From Streptomyces ruber (GTDB lineage: Bacteria; Actinomycetota; Actinomycetes; Streptomycetales; Streptomycetaceae): DNA of 64,000 nucleotides. The notes below the pieces were generated by a model. It searched no databases and was not told where the DNA came from. It saw only the letters and a list, made by a program, of their open reading frames with translations. This document shows, in pieces, positions 31,506 through 40,424 of this stretch (its first letter is position 1; each line of letters begins with the position of its first letter). Both the position numbers and the translations under genes were made by a program. The DNA lies in NCBI RefSeq assembly GCF_014648075.1, contig NZ_BMQK01000007.1:1-64000 (forward strand). Direction: 5' to 3'.

Positions 31506-32282
31506 TCAGGAGTACAGCGCGTCCTCGATCGACTGCTGCCAGTAGGTGACCCGCAGCGTGCTGTCGAAGTACACGCCGTCGCCCGGCAGGTTCACCGTCG
31601 TCGCGGGACCGGAGCCCTCGCCGTTCAGGTCCTGGAAGCCGATCGAGACCTTGTCGGCCTTCTCGGGGTTCTCCCCGCTGCCGTCGGCGGAGGCGAGCAT
31701 GACGCCCGCGTAGCCGGACTCGCCGGGGGCGAGCGTCACCACGGCCTGGGGCTTGGTGTACTCCGCGATCTGCGGGGCCCACTGCATCTGGCCGAAGCGG
31801 ACCCACGGGTAGTACGGGAGGTCGCAGAGCTTGTCACCCTTGTTCGTGACGGTGACCAGCATGTGGTTCAGGGGGCGGGACACCTCCTGAACGGTGACCT
31901 GGGTGTTGGAGCTGTTGCAGATGTCGCGGTTCTCGGGGGCGTACGGGTCCTCCTCGGTCGCGCCCTCGGCTGCGTCCGAGTCCGTGTCCGGCTTCACGTT
32001 CGGCTTCGACTCCACGTTCGTGCTCGTGTTCGCGTTCGTGTCCGAGGCCGTGTTCTTGTCGGAGTCCTTCGCCTGGGTCATCCCGGTGTCGGTCGAGCCC
32101 GAGCCGCCCGCGGGCTTCTCGGAGGCCGTCACGGCGGGCTGCGAGGCGCCCTCGTCCTGGACGCCCGTTCCGTCCTGGCACGCCGTGAGCGAGAGGGCGG
32201 CGAGCGCGGCGGCGCCGGCGAACAGGCCCGTACGGAGCCGGGTACGGGTGGCGGGACGGAGCGAGGTACGGAAGGCGCGCAT
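31506..32282 (-). CDS. DUF4232-type secreted lipoprotein
   Basis: 258 residues. A signal peptide (TRTRLRTGLFAGAAALAALSLTAC) ends in the lipobox LTAC, so it is a lipoprotein. A ~70-residue Thr/Ser/Asp/Asn linker leads to a beta-rich DUF4232 domain (NTQVTVQEVSRPLNHMLVTVTNKGDKLCDLPYYPWVRFG, VTLAPGESGYAGVMLA, VTYWQQSIEDALYS) with two Cys likely disulfide-bonded. The function is unknown; related domains occur next to membrane regulators. The ATG at 32282 has AGGGGGA upstream. It is divergent from an HTH-membrane protein whose outer domain is similar in style, so the two may work together. Confidence 0.85.
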   Translation of the reverse strand: MRAFRTSLRPATRTRLRTGLFAGAAALAALSLTACQDGTGVQDEGASQPAVTASEKPAGGSGSTDTGMTQAKDSDKNTASDTNANTSTNVESKPNVKPDTDSDAAEGATEEDPYAPENRDICNSSNTQVTVQEVSRPLNHMLVTVTNKGDKLCDLPYYPWVRFGQMQWAPQIAEYTKPQAVVTLAPGESGYAGVMLASADGSGENPEKADKVSIGFQDLNGEGSGPATTVNLPGDGVYFDSTLRVTYWQQSIEDALYS

Positions 32283-32495
32283 GGCTGATTCCCCCTGTGG
32301 AGTAGATGGGTCGAAGCCGACCGCTCGACCGGTTTCCGGGAGCGGCGTGCTTGGATGACCACAGCTTGGGGGGCGCTCCGTCCCGGCCGCCACACCTGGC
32401 GGGCCATCAGGGACGCTGGAACGCTTGAATGGGTCATGACCTGCGGGAATGGCCCTTCCCTGGAACACTGGAATGGGACGCGGGGAGTGGGAGAG

Positions 32496-34070
32496 ATGGT
32501 GTCGGAGGCCGATGCGGCTACCGCTTTCGCGGCGATGCTGCGGGGGTTGAAGGATCGTTCCGGACTCAGTTACGGGGCGCTGGCCAAGCGGCTCCACATG
32601 AGTACGTCGACGCTGCACCGGTACTGCAACGGGGATGCCGTGCCCACGGACTACGCGCCCGTGGAGCGGCTCGCCCGGCTCTGCAAGGCGTCCCCCGAGG
32701 AGCTCGTGCAGCTGCACCGGCGGTGGGTGCTCGCCGACGCGGCGCGTGGGCGCAAGGGGGGTGGCGAGGGGGCGGCTGCCGCCTCGGGCGCGGTGAATGA
32801 GTCACGTGCTGGGAGCGAGGCGGCGGGGGGCGAGCAGGCGGGGAACGCTGGGCGGCAGGGAAGCGCTGGGCAGCCGGGGAGATCGGGCGAGCCCGAGCCC
32901 GGGTCCGAGCCCGGGTCCGAGTCCAAGCCCGGGTCCGAGTCCAAGCCCGGGTCCGAGTCCGAAGCGGAGTCCACCGACGAACCGGCGGGCCCGGGTGAGC
33001 TGGTCAGCTCCCCTGGGACTGGGACTGGGACTGGGACTGGGACTGGGACTGGGACTGGGGTTGGGGCTGGGGCGGAGGCTGGGGCGAGAGCGGGCGCAAG
33101 CGGTGGCGGGAAGCGCCGGCGTACGCGTACGGCCGTCGTCGCCGGGATCGCCGTCGCCGCCGTGCTCGGTGCGGTGACACTGCTCGTGAACCTGCCCACC
33201 GACAACGGGAAGGACGACGGCCGTTCCGGCCACGCCGAGGTCGCCGCGCCCGTCGAGTCCGGGAACGGGGACGGGGAAGCGGATGAGGACACCTCGCCGT
33301 CGCCGTCGCCTTCCTCCTCGCCGTCCACGGCCTCGCCTTCCGCGTCCGCGTCCGCCCCGGAGGAGGGGGAGCGGCAGCGGGACGAGGCCGACGCCACGGG
33401 CCCGGCCGAGGGCGAGGAGCAGGGCGGCGACACCGCGTCCGGTCCGCCCCTGACCGTGCACACGCAGCCGTACAGCTGGGAGAGCCCCTGCGACGCCCGT
33501 TACCTGGTCGACGCTCCGCCGTCCGAGGTGGGCCCGCCACCGGTCGAGGGCAACGCGGCCGCCTGGGTGCGGGCGGAGGGCGCCGTCACGTCGGGGAAGC
33601 AGTTCATCATCCTCACCGTGCAGGGGACCGGGCCGGAGACGGTGGTCGTGGAGAACATCTCGGTCCGTATCGCCGCCAAGCGGTCGCCGCTCGCCTGGAA
33701 CGACTACGCCATGGCGTTCCCCGGTGCCGGCTGTGGCGGCGGTGTCCAGACCCGTACCTTCAACGTGGCACTGGACGCCGTCCGCCCCGGTGTCGAACCC
33801 GAGGCGGGCAGCGACGACTTCCCGTACAAGGTGAGCGAGTCGGACCCGGAGGTCTACTACATACGGGCCGACGCCTCCGCGTACGACGTGAGCTGGTACC
33901 TGGTGCTGAAGTGGTCCAGCGGCTCGCGGCAGGGGACGCTGGTCGTCGACGACGAGGGCCGGCCGTTCCGTACGAGCGGTAACAACGGCCGTCCCGCGTA
34001 CGAGCACCCGCTCGACGGGTCGGGATGGGTCGAGGAGGGGACGACGCTCGGCGAGCAGCAGGGCGGCTGA
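32496..34070 (+). CDS. Membrane-anchored XRE-family protein with repeat-rich linker and outer beta domain
   Basis: 524 residues. Residues ~6-70 are a Cro/C1-type HTH (AFAAMLRGLKDRSGLSYGALAKRLHMSTSTLHRYCNGDAVP). A long linker holds (SEPGSESKPG)n-like repeats and a Gly-Thr run, one transmembrane helix lies at ~210-233 (AVVAGIAVAAVLGAVTLLVNL), then an Asp/Ser/Pro-rich spacer and an outer domain with two Cys (ESPCDARYLVD, AFPGAGCGGGVQTRTFNVALDAV, AYDVSWYLVLKW). It would sense something outside and bind DNA or a partner inside, like RodZ- or anti-sigma-like one-pass regulators. The ATG at 32496 has GGAGTGGGAG upstream. Confidence 0.8.
   Translation: MVSEADAATAFAAMLRGLKDRSGLSYGALAKRLHMSTSTLHRYCNGDAVPTDYAPVERLARLCKASPEELVQLHRRWVLADAARGRKGGGEGAAAASGAVNESRAGSEAAGGEQAGNAGRQGSAGQPGRSGEPEPGSEPGSESKPGSESKPGSESEAESTDEPAGPGELVSSPGTGTGTGTGTGTGTGVGAGAEAGARAGASGGGKRRRTRTAVVAGIAVAAVLGAVTLLVNLPTDNGKDDGRSGHAEVAAPVESGNGDGEADEDTSPSPSPSSSPSTASPSASASAPEEGERQRDEADATGPAEGEEQGGDTASGPPLTVHTQPYSWESPCDARYLVDAPPSEVGPPPVEGNAAAWVRAEGAVTSGKQFIILTVQGTGPETVVVENISVRIAAKRSPLAWNDYAMAFPGAGCGGGVQTRTFNVALDAVRPGVEPEAGSDDFPYKVSESDPEVYYIRADASAYDVSWYLVLKWSSGSRQGTLVVDDEGRPFRTSGNNGRPAYEHPLDGSGWVEEGTTLGEQQGG
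32891..32970. repeat. Degenerate 12-bp tandem repeat in coding linker
   Basis: Units of type GAGCCCGGGTCC / GAGTCCAAGCCCGGGTCC recur and encode EPGSEPGSESKPGSESKPGSE in the cytoplasmic linker. The array length is a multiple of three. Confidence 0.85.
33013..33060. repeat. Hexanucleotide tandem repeat (GGGACT)n
   Basis: About seven perfect copies of the 6-bp unit encode a Gly-Thr run before the membrane helix. In-frame slippage would change linker length without breaking the gene. Confidence 0.92.
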
Positions 34071-34087
34071 CGGGACGCACGCCCGCC

Positions 34088-35020
34088 TCAGCCGACCGTG
34101 CCGAACCACGCCTCCGCCAGGTCCTCCAGGTGCGGCCGGGGCGGGGCGGGCAGCTCGCGCAGGTTCCAGACCAGGTCGCTGTAGACGTGCAGCAGCGCGT
34201 ACGCGAGCAGTTCGCGCGGGGGGTGCGGGGCGCGGCCGTACGCGGCGTAGAAGCGGCCGAGCTGCCGGGGGTCGGCGCGGGTGAGGAACAGGGCGGCGCC
34301 CGCGAGGTCGTACGCCGGGTCGCCGATCATGACCGGTTCGAAGTCGAACAGGCCGGTGAGGCGCCAGCCGTCGGCCGGGTCGACGATCAGGTGCTCGCGG
34401 ATGAACTCGGTGTGCAGGAGCACGCCCCGCGGTGACGGGGCGAGCGGCACGGAGCGGAGGAAGTCCGGGATCTGCTCCAGCCAGGGCTGCGGCAGTCCGG
34501 TGGAGCGGTGGTGGTCGAGCGCGTTCGCGCGCCGCGCGGCCACGAACCGGCTCCAGTCCGCCGGTCCGACGACGTCGGTGAGCGGCGCGGGGTCCATCGC
34601 GTGCAGCGCGGCCAGCAGTTCGGCCGCCTCGGTGACGAGCCGGTCCCGGTCGGCCGGCGGGATACGCGGCCACGTCCGGCCGAGGCCCTCGCCGGGCAGC
34701 CTGGACATCAGCAGGTAGCGCCAGTTGTGCTTGTACAGGTCGGCCGCGTGCACCCTGGGCGTCGGCACCGGGAGCCGGCCCTCCAGGTGGGACAGCACCC
34801 GCGCCTCTCTGATGGCCTCGGCGGACTCGAACCCGGGATACAGCTTCAGCACGAGCGAGTCGCCGACCTCGTACACCGGCAGCGACCCCTCCTCGAACCG
34901 CAGCACTCTGATTTTTCCTAGGCCGAGTTGCAGGCAGAGGTCCTGGACGGCCGGGCGCAGCAGCGCCTCGTCCCGAATGATCTCGTCCAATTCGTCGACC
35001 GTGTCCACGCTGGGCAGCAT
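34088..35020 (-). CDS. Aminoglycoside-phosphotransferase-fold protein with altered catalytic loop
   Basis: 310 residues with the APH/choline-kinase fold: VLRFEEGSLPVYEVGDSLVLKLYPG (ATP-binding Lys), EARVLSHLEGRLPVPTPRV, YLLMSRLPGEGLG, and metal motif LFDFEPVMIGDPAYDLAGAALF. The catalytic loop, normally HGDlxxxN, reads LLHTEFIREHLIVD: Glu replaces the catalytic Asp and His the Asn. It may phosphorylate an unknown small molecule with this variant loop or be non-catalytic. It should not be taken as a resistance gene. The ATG at 35020 is the first conserved Met. Confidence 0.8.
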   Translation of the reverse strand: MLPSVDTVDELDEIIRDEALLRPAVQDLCLQLGLGKIRVLRFEEGSLPVYEVGDSLVLKLYPGFESAEAIREARVLSHLEGRLPVPTPRVHAADLYKHNWRYLLMSRLPGEGLGRTWPRIPPADRDRLVTEAAELLAALHAMDPAPLTDVVGPADWSRFVAARRANALDHHRSTGLPQPWLEQIPDFLRSVPLAPSPRGVLLHTEFIREHLIVDPADGWRLTGLFDFEPVMIGDPAYDLAGAALFLTRADPRQLGRFYAAYGRAPHPPRELLAYALLHVYSDLVWNLRELPAPPRPHLEDLAEAWFGTVG

Positions 35021-35106
35021 GCGCGGCAGCCTAGAGGTGCCGGGGCCCGTCCGTATGGCGGAACGTATGGATGTAATAGGCACCGGTTTATTTAGGGTAC
35101 GGTTCG

Positions 35107-35175
35107 GTCTTTTGCCATCTCTCGTGCCGCCTCTTGCGCCATCTCCCGTGCCGTCTTCCGCGCCACCTCCCGTGT
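35107..35175. repeat. Short degenerate tandem repeat between divergent genes
   Basis: Four imperfect ~15-18-bp units of the type GCC(A/G)TCTC(C/T)CGTGCC / GCCTCTTGCGCC lie just upstream of the aminotransferase start. They could be slippage debris or a regulatory array; nothing else is visible. Confidence 0.55.
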
Positions 35176-35190
35176 CCCCGAGGAGCCGCC

Positions 35191-36399
35191 GTGACCAGCA
35201 GTTCGCCAGTGCCTTCGCTCGCCGCCCGGGTCGCCGCGGTCGGCGGGTCCCCCGTACGGGACATCCTCGCGGTGACCGAGCGGCCGGAGGTCGTCAACTT
35301 CGCGGGCGGGCTGCCCGCGCCGGAACTGTTCGACACCGAGGGCATAGCGGCCGCCTACCGGGACGTCTTCGCGGAACTGCCGGGCCGGGCGCTCCAGTAC
35401 GCGACGACGGAGGGCGACCCCGCGCTCAGATCCGCCCTCGCGGCGCGGCACACCGTCCGCGGGCTGCCCACCGCGGCGGACGGCCTGCTGGTCACCACCG
35501 GTTCGCAGCAGGCGCTGTCGCTGCTCGCCACCGCCCTGCTGGAACCCGGCGACACCGTCCTCGTGGAGGAGCCCTGCTATCTGGCGGCCCTGCAGACCTT
35601 CGGTTTCGCGGGCGCGCGGATCGTCGCCGTGCCGGGCGACGGCGACGGGGTGGACCCGGACGCGCTGGCGGAACTGGTCGTGCGCGAGCGGCCCAAGCTC
35701 TTCTACACCGTCCCCACCTTCCAGAACCCGACCGGGCGCACCCTGCCCGCCGCGCGCCGTGCGGCCGTCGCCTCGGTGGCGGCCCGGCACGGGGTGTGGA
35801 TCGTCGAGGACGACCCGTACGGCGAACTGCGCTTCGAGGGCGAGCGGGTGCCGTGGATCGCCACGTACCCGGGCGCGGAGGACCGTACGGTGCTGCTGGG
35901 CTCCCTCTCCAAGGTCATGGCGCCCGGCATGCGGCTCGGCTGGCTGCGGGCGCCCGCGGCGCTGCGCCGGGCCTGCGCGGTCGCCAAGCAGGCCGCCGAC
36001 CTCCACACCCCGACCGTCAACCAGCTGGCCGCGGCCCGCTATCTGGCCGACCGTGACCTGGACGCCCATGTGGCGCGGGTGGCCGTGGTCTACCGCGAGC
36101 GCCGCGACGCCATGCTCGCCGGTCTGCCGGACGCCCTCCCGCGGGGGTCCACGTGGAGCCGGCCCGAGGGCGGGATGTTCCTGTGGGTCCGCCTGCCGGA
36201 GCCGTACGACACCACGGCCCTGCTGCCCCGCGTCGTCGAGCACGACGTGGCGTACGTGCCCGGGGCGCCCTTCCACGCCGGTGCACCGGACCGGGGAACC
36301 CTCCGGCTGTGCTTCGTCACGCAGACGCCGGAGGAGATCGGGGAGGGGCTGCGGCGGCTGGCGAAGGGGCTGGCGGGACAGCCGCCCGGGCGGGGCTGA
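35191..36399 (+). CDS. PLP-dependent aminotransferase, class I/II (aminoadipate-transaminase-like)
   Basis: 402 residues, fold type I. Features are NFAGGLPAPELFD, LQYATTEGDPALRSALA, GSQQALSLLATALLEPGDTVLVEEPCYL, FYTVPTFQNPTGRTLP, VEDDPYGELRFEG (PLP-ring Asp), the Schiff-base Lys in LGSLSKVMAPGMRLGWLRAP, and a C-terminal Arg in GTLRLCFVTQ. It resembles LysN/MocR-aminotransferase domains, but no GntR HTH is attached. The likely substrate is an amino acid such as 2-aminoadipate or an aromatic amino acid. The GTG at 35191 is preceded by GAGGAG. It is divergent from the phosphotransferase-like gene. Confidence 0.9.
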   Translation: MTSSSPVPSLAARVAAVGGSPVRDILAVTERPEVVNFAGGLPAPELFDTEGIAAAYRDVFAELPGRALQYATTEGDPALRSALAARHTVRGLPTAADGLLVTTGSQQALSLLATALLEPGDTVLVEEPCYLAALQTFGFAGARIVAVPGDGDGVDPDALAELVVRERPKLFYTVPTFQNPTGRTLPAARRAAVASVAARHGVWIVEDDPYGELRFEGERVPWIATYPGAEDRTVLLGSLSKVMAPGMRLGWLRAPAALRRACAVAKQAADLHTPTVNQLAAARYLADRDLDAHVARVAVVYRERRDAMLAGLPDALPRGSTWSRPEGGMFLWVRLPEPYDTTALLPRVVEHDVAYVPGAPFHAGAPDRGTLRLCFVTQTPEEIGEGLRRLAKGLAGQPPGRG

Positions 36400-36423
36400 C
36401 CGTCCCGGGCGGGGCCGCGTCCG

Positions 36424-37227
36424 TCAGTCCCACCAGAAGGACCACAGCCGCTGCCCGAGCACCTCCTCGGCCGCGTACGCGCGCAGGGAGCCGTGGCGTC
36501 CCCGCGTGAGGTTGTCCGGGCAGAACGCGTAGTGCTCGGCGGCCACGGCCTCGGCTTCCGCCCCGGTGGCGGGCGGGGCCGCCACCGACAGGACGAGCTG
36601 GTCGAAGGTGAGCCCGACGACCCGTATCCCGAAGCGGTCCTCCCAGGAGCGGAGCACCGCGCAGAGCCGGGCCACGTCGTTCTCGTGGTTCAGCGGGCCC
36701 GTCCAGCCGATCGCCGCCGGTATGTCGGCGCTGCGGCGTGCGGGGACCAGCGCGAGGCGCGGCTCCTTGAGCCGGCCGCCGTCGGCCAGGAGGGAGTCGG
36801 CGACCTCGGCGGCGCGGGCGGCCGGAGAGGCGGTGAGCGTCCCGGCGGCAGCGAGCCCGGGCCACCCGGCCGCGAGAAGCTCGTCCGCCCCGTCCCTGTC
36901 ACCGTCCCAGAACTCCGCCAGCACCTCCTCGGCGTCGTGGTCCCCGGGGTACGACATCATCGCGGGCGCCAGCTCCCACTCGTCCGGCGCGCCGTGCGCG
37001 CTCCCGGTCTCCATCAGCACCGGCAGCAGCCCCACCCGCGCCGCCGGCGAGCCCAGGGCCGTCCAGGCGCCCGGGGCGGCGTCGTACGCGCCGTGCCACA
37101 GCAGCGGCTCGTGCCACGGGCCCTCGGCCGTCGCGTCGATCAGTCGCCCGAGGGGGAGCGCGAGACCGAGCGAACGGCCGCTCGGGTCGGCCGCCAGCCG
37201 GGGCAGCGGGTTGGGGAGAGTCGCCAT
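36424..37227 (-). CDS. DUF4253 domain protein
   Basis: 267 residues, cytosolic. The C-terminal ~110 residues fit DUF4253: LVPARRSADIPAAIGWTGPLNHENDVARLCAVLRSWEDRFGIRVVGLTFDQLVLSVAAPP, EHYAFCPDNL and GQRLWSFWWD at the end. The N-terminal half is variable. Members are scattered among streptomycetes and bacilli with no known function; some resemble toxin-immunity proteins. The ATG at 37227 lacks a clear ribosome site; an ATG at 37257 would add ten residues. It is divergent from the methyltransferase at 37475. Confidence 0.8.
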   Translation of the reverse strand: MATLPNPLPRLAADPSGRSLGLALPLGRLIDATAEGPWHEPLLWHGAYDAAPGAWTALGSPAARVGLLPVLMETGSAHGAPDEWELAPAMMSYPGDHDAEEVLAEFWDGDRDGADELLAAGWPGLAAAGTLTASPAARAAEVADSLLADGGRLKEPRLALVPARRSADIPAAIGWTGPLNHENDVARLCAVLRSWEDRFGIRVVGLTFDQLVLSVAAPPATGAEAEAVAAEHYAFCPDNLTRGRHGSLRAYAAEEVLGQRLWSFWWD

Positions 37228-37474
37228 GCCCGTGACTGTAGGGGGGACCACTGACATCGTCACGGCCCTCGCGGCCTCGCGCCGCGGGGCGGGGCGGGGA
37301 CGATCCGGTACCACGCCGGGGCCGGGGAGGAGGCCGGGGATGGGGCCGGGCACGGGGGCGGGCACGGGGGCGGGGGCGGTCAAATCCGTTGGTGGGCTAG
37401 GTTGTTGACCGGTTTGATTGACCTTGCAACGACCAAGACCGGCGACCAGCGACCGGCTTCCCAAGGAGACGTGC

Positions 37475-38377
37475 ATGTCCGGTGACGCCCTCGGCCAGGA
37501 CCCCGCGGAGCTGAGGAGGAGGATCGACAGCAGCAAGGCGCATCCGGCCCGCGTGTACGACGTCTTCCTCGGCGGCAAGGACCACTACCCGGCGGACCTC
37601 GACGCCGCCGCCGCCGGGCTCGCCGCCAACCCGCGCGGTTACCTCGACGTCCGCCACAACCGCGACTTCCTGCGCCGCGCGGTGACGGCGCTGACGCGGG
37701 AGGACGGCATCCAGCAGTTCCTGGACATCGGCACCGGCCTGCCGACCGCGGAGAACGTCCACCAGATCGCCCAGCGCATCGCCCCCGAGTCACGGGTCGT
37801 CTACGTCGACAACGACCCCGTCGTCCTCGCCCACGCACGCGCCCTGCTCACCAGCGGCCCCGAGGGCCGTACCGACTACATCGACGCCGACCTGCGGGAC
37901 CCGGCGCGGATCCTCGAACAGGCCGCGAAGACCCTGGACTTCGACCGGCCGGTGGCGCTGTGCCTGGTCGCCGTCCTGCACTTCGTCGAGGACGAGGCCG
38001 CCTACCCGCTGGTGCGCGATCTGCTCGGCGCGCTGCCCTCCGGCAGCCGGCTCGTGCTCAGCCACCTCACCGAGGACCTCAACCCGGAGAACATACGCGC
38101 GGTGCAGCGCACCTACACCGAGCGTGGCTTCACCTTCGTGCTGCGCAGCAAGCAGGACGTCGAGCGCTTCTTCACGGAGAACGGGCTGGAGCAGGCCGCC
38201 CCGGGGGTCGTGCCGGCGCACCACTGGCGCCCGGACCACGCCGCCCCCGTGCCGGAGCGGCCGGAGGAGTCGTACCTGGCGGGGCTGAACGACATCGAGA
38301 AGGTCCGGTACGCGGACATCAACGACGTCACGGACGCGGACATCAACGTGTACGCGGGGGTGGGCGCCAAGGTCTGA
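37475..38377 (+). CDS. SAM-dependent methyltransferase, DUF574/Methyltransf_19 family
   Basis: 300 residues of the actinobacterial PF04672 family. Typical blocks are KAHPARVYDVFLGGKDHYPADLDAA, RDFLRRAVTALTREDGIQQFLDIGTGLPT (SAM motif I), RVVYVDNDPVVLAHARALL (motif II), YIDADLRDPARIL and PVALCLVAVLHFVEDE, ending in DINDVTDADINVYAGVGAKV. Streptomyces carry many paralogues; substrates are unknown. The ATG at 37475 has AAGGAGA upstream, which is unusually strong. Confidence 0.9.
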   Translation: MSGDALGQDPAELRRRIDSSKAHPARVYDVFLGGKDHYPADLDAAAAGLAANPRGYLDVRHNRDFLRRAVTALTREDGIQQFLDIGTGLPTAENVHQIAQRIAPESRVVYVDNDPVVLAHARALLTSGPEGRTDYIDADLRDPARILEQAAKTLDFDRPVALCLVAVLHFVEDEAAYPLVRDLLGALPSGSRLVLSHLTEDLNPENIRAVQRTYTERGFTFVLRSKQDVERFFTENGLEQAAPGVVPAHHWRPDHAAPVPERPEESYLAGLNDIEKVRYADINDVTDADINVYAGVGAKV

Positions 38378-38389
38378 CGCGCACGCCGA

Positions 38390-38424
38390 TGCCCCGGCCC
38401 CGGGCGGAACCGGGGGCCGGGGCA
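38390..38424. terminator. Bidirectional terminator between methyltransferase and argS
   Basis: TGCCCCGGCCCCG, a short loop, and GGGGGCCGGGGCA form a 12-bp stem between the convergent genes. Confidence 0.8.
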
Positions 38425-38440
38425 CGCGCGTCACAGGCTC

Positions 38441-40210
38441 TCAGAGCCGCTCGGGCGTCCTGATGCCCAGCAGCGCCATGCCCCTCTGCAGCGTGCGCGC
38501 CGTGAGGTCGACCAGGAACAGGCGGTTCTCCACCTGCTCCGGGGTCTCCGCCTTGAGGACCGGGCACTGGTCGTAGAACGTGGTCAGGTGCGAGGCCAGC
38601 TGGTACAGGTACGCGGCCAGCTTGTGCGGCTCGTGGCCCCGCGCCACCTCCAGCAGCAGCTCGCCGAACTGGTCCAGGTGCAGGCCGAGCGCGCGCTCCG
38701 CGGGAGCCAGGTCCAGCTCCGGGTGGGCGGCCGGCCGGGCCTCGCCGGCCTTGCGGAGGATGGACTGGATACGGGCGTACGCGTACTGGAGGTACACGGA
38801 CGTGTCGCCGTTGAGCGAGACCATCTGGTCCAGGTCGAACTTGTAGTCCCGGACCGCCGACGTGGAGAGGTCCGCGTACTTCACGGCGCCGATGCCGACG
38901 TACCGGCCGTTCTCGGCGATCTCCTCCTCGGTCAGGCCCACCTTCTCGGCCTTCTCGCGGACCACGGCCGTGGCGCGGTCGATCGCCTCGTCGAGGAGGT
39001 CGACCAGCCGGACCGTCTCGCCCTCACGGGTCTTGAACGGCTTGCCGTCCTTGCCGAGGACCGTGCCGAAGGCCAGCTGCTCGGCCGTCGTGTCGTCGTT
39101 CAGCCAGCCGGCCCGCCGTGCGGTCTCGAAGACCATCTTGAAGTGCAGGGACTGCCGGGCGTCCACCACGTACAGCAGGGTGTCCGCCTTCAGGTTGAAG
39201 ACCCGGTCGCGGATCGCGGAGAGGTCGGTGGCCGCGTAGCCGTAGCCGCCGTCGGACTTGCGGACGATCAGCGGGACCGGGTTGCCGTCGGGGCCCTTGA
39301 TGTCGTCGAAGAACACGCACAGCGCGCCCTCGGAGTCGACGGCCACGCCGGACTCCTCCAGGAGCCGGCAGGTCTCCTCCAGCATGTCGTTGTAGCCGGA
39401 CTCGCCGACCACGTCGGGGTCGCGGATCTCCATGTCCAGCTTGTCGAAGACCGAGTAGAAGTAGATCTTCGACTCGTCCACGAACTTCTGCCAGAGCGCC
39501 AGGGTCTCCGGGTCGCCCGCCTGGAGGTCGACCACCCGGCGCCGGGCCCGCGTCTTGAACTCCTCGTCGGAGTCGAAGAGCGCACGGGAGGCCTTGTAGA
39601 GCCGGTTCAGGTTGGACATGGCCTCCTCGCCGGAGACCTCGCCCCCCTCGTGGTCCAGCTCGTGCGGGTGCTCGATCAGGTACTGGATGAGCATGCCGAA
39701 CTGGGTGCCCCAGTCGCCGATGTGGTGGCGCCGGACCACCGTCTCGCCCGTGAACTCCAGGATCTGCACGACCGCGTCACCGATCACGGCGGAGCGGAGG
39801 TGGCCGACGTGCATCTCCTTGGCCACGTTCGGCTGGGCGTAGTCGATGACCGTGGTGCCCGCGTTCTCCGCGTACGGCACGCCGAGGCGGCCGTCGGGGT
39901 CCGCGTACCGCGCGGCCAGGTTCTCCGTGATCGCCCTGTCGGTGATCGTGACGTTGAGGAAGCCGGGGCCCGAGACCTCGACGTCCTTCAGCAGGTCACC
40001 CGACTCGATCCGGGCGACGACCCGGGTCGCCAGCTCCCGCGGGTTGGCCTTGGCCTTCTTGGCGAGGGCGAGGATGCCGTTCGCCTGGTAGTCGGCCCGG
40101 TCGCTGCGTCGCAGCAGCGGGTCCGCGTCGGCGGCCTCCGGCAGGGCTGCCGAGAGGGCGTTCGCGAGGCGCTGGTGGACGGAGGCGGTGAGGGACTGGA
40201 CCGAGGCCAT
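38441..40210 (-). CDS. argS: Arginyl-tRNA synthetase
   Basis: 589 residues, class I synthetase. It has the N-terminal Add-1 domain ([16 protein letters not shown]), the HIGH-type signature [23 protein letters not shown], the [18 protein letters not shown] block, [40 protein letters not shown] in place of KMSKS, and the C-terminal DALR anticodon domain ([18 protein letters not shown], ending [10 protein letters not shown]). It charges tRNA-Arg and is essential. The ATG at 40210 opens divergently from lysS (214 bp gap), so both synthetase genes share a promoter region. Confidence 0.97.
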   Translation of the reverse strand: MASVQSLTASVHQRLANALSAALPEAADADPLLRRSDRADYQANGILALAKKAKANPRELATRVVARIESGDLLKDVEVSGPGFLNVTITDRAITENLAARYADPDGRLGVPYAENAGTTVIDYAQPNVAKEMHVGHLRSAVIGDAVVQILEFTGETVVRRHHIGDWGTQFGMLIQYLIEHPHELDHEGGEVSGEEAMSNLNRLYKASRALFDSDEEFKTRARRRVVDLQAGDPETLALWQKFVDESKIYFYSVFDKLDMEIRDPDVVGESGYNDMLEETCRLLEESGVAVDSEGALCVFFDDIKGPDGNPVPLIVRKSDGGYGYAATDLSAIRDRVFNLKADTLLYVVDARQSLHFKMVFETARRAGWLNDDTTAEQLAFGTVLGKDGKPFKTREGETVRLVDLLDEAIDRATAVVREKAEKVGLTEEEIAENGRYVGIGAVKYADLSTSAVRDYKFDLDQMVSLNGDTSVYLQYAYARIQSILRKAGEARPAAHPELDLAPAERALGLHLDQFGELLLEVARGHEPHKLAAYLYQLASHLTTFYDQCPVLKAETPEQVENRLFLVDLTARTLQRGMALLGIRTPERL

Positions 40211-40424
40211 GGAGTGGGTGCCGTTCTCCTCGTGGGTACGGGTGGATGTGGCCAGTATCCCACGGGGGGTCCAGCGGTTTTCCCGGGTGACGGGGCGGTT
40301 CTCGCCGTCCCGCCGCCGGCCCGCCACCGCCGTGAAAAGGCGTTTTCGTGGTTGTGGCCCGAGCTGGGAGAATGGATGCGGTCAGCCGTGCGACCGTCCC
40401 GGCTGCGGATGAGGAAAGAAGGAC

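Noticed and set aside
32891-33060. A CRISPR-like array
   Set aside because: The repeats are 6-12 bp, tandem without spacers, and in frame within a gene; no cas genes are present.
34088-35020. An aminoglycoside-resistance gene
   Set aside because: Only the general fold fits. Catalytic residues differ and nothing nearby suggests antibiotic production or resistance.
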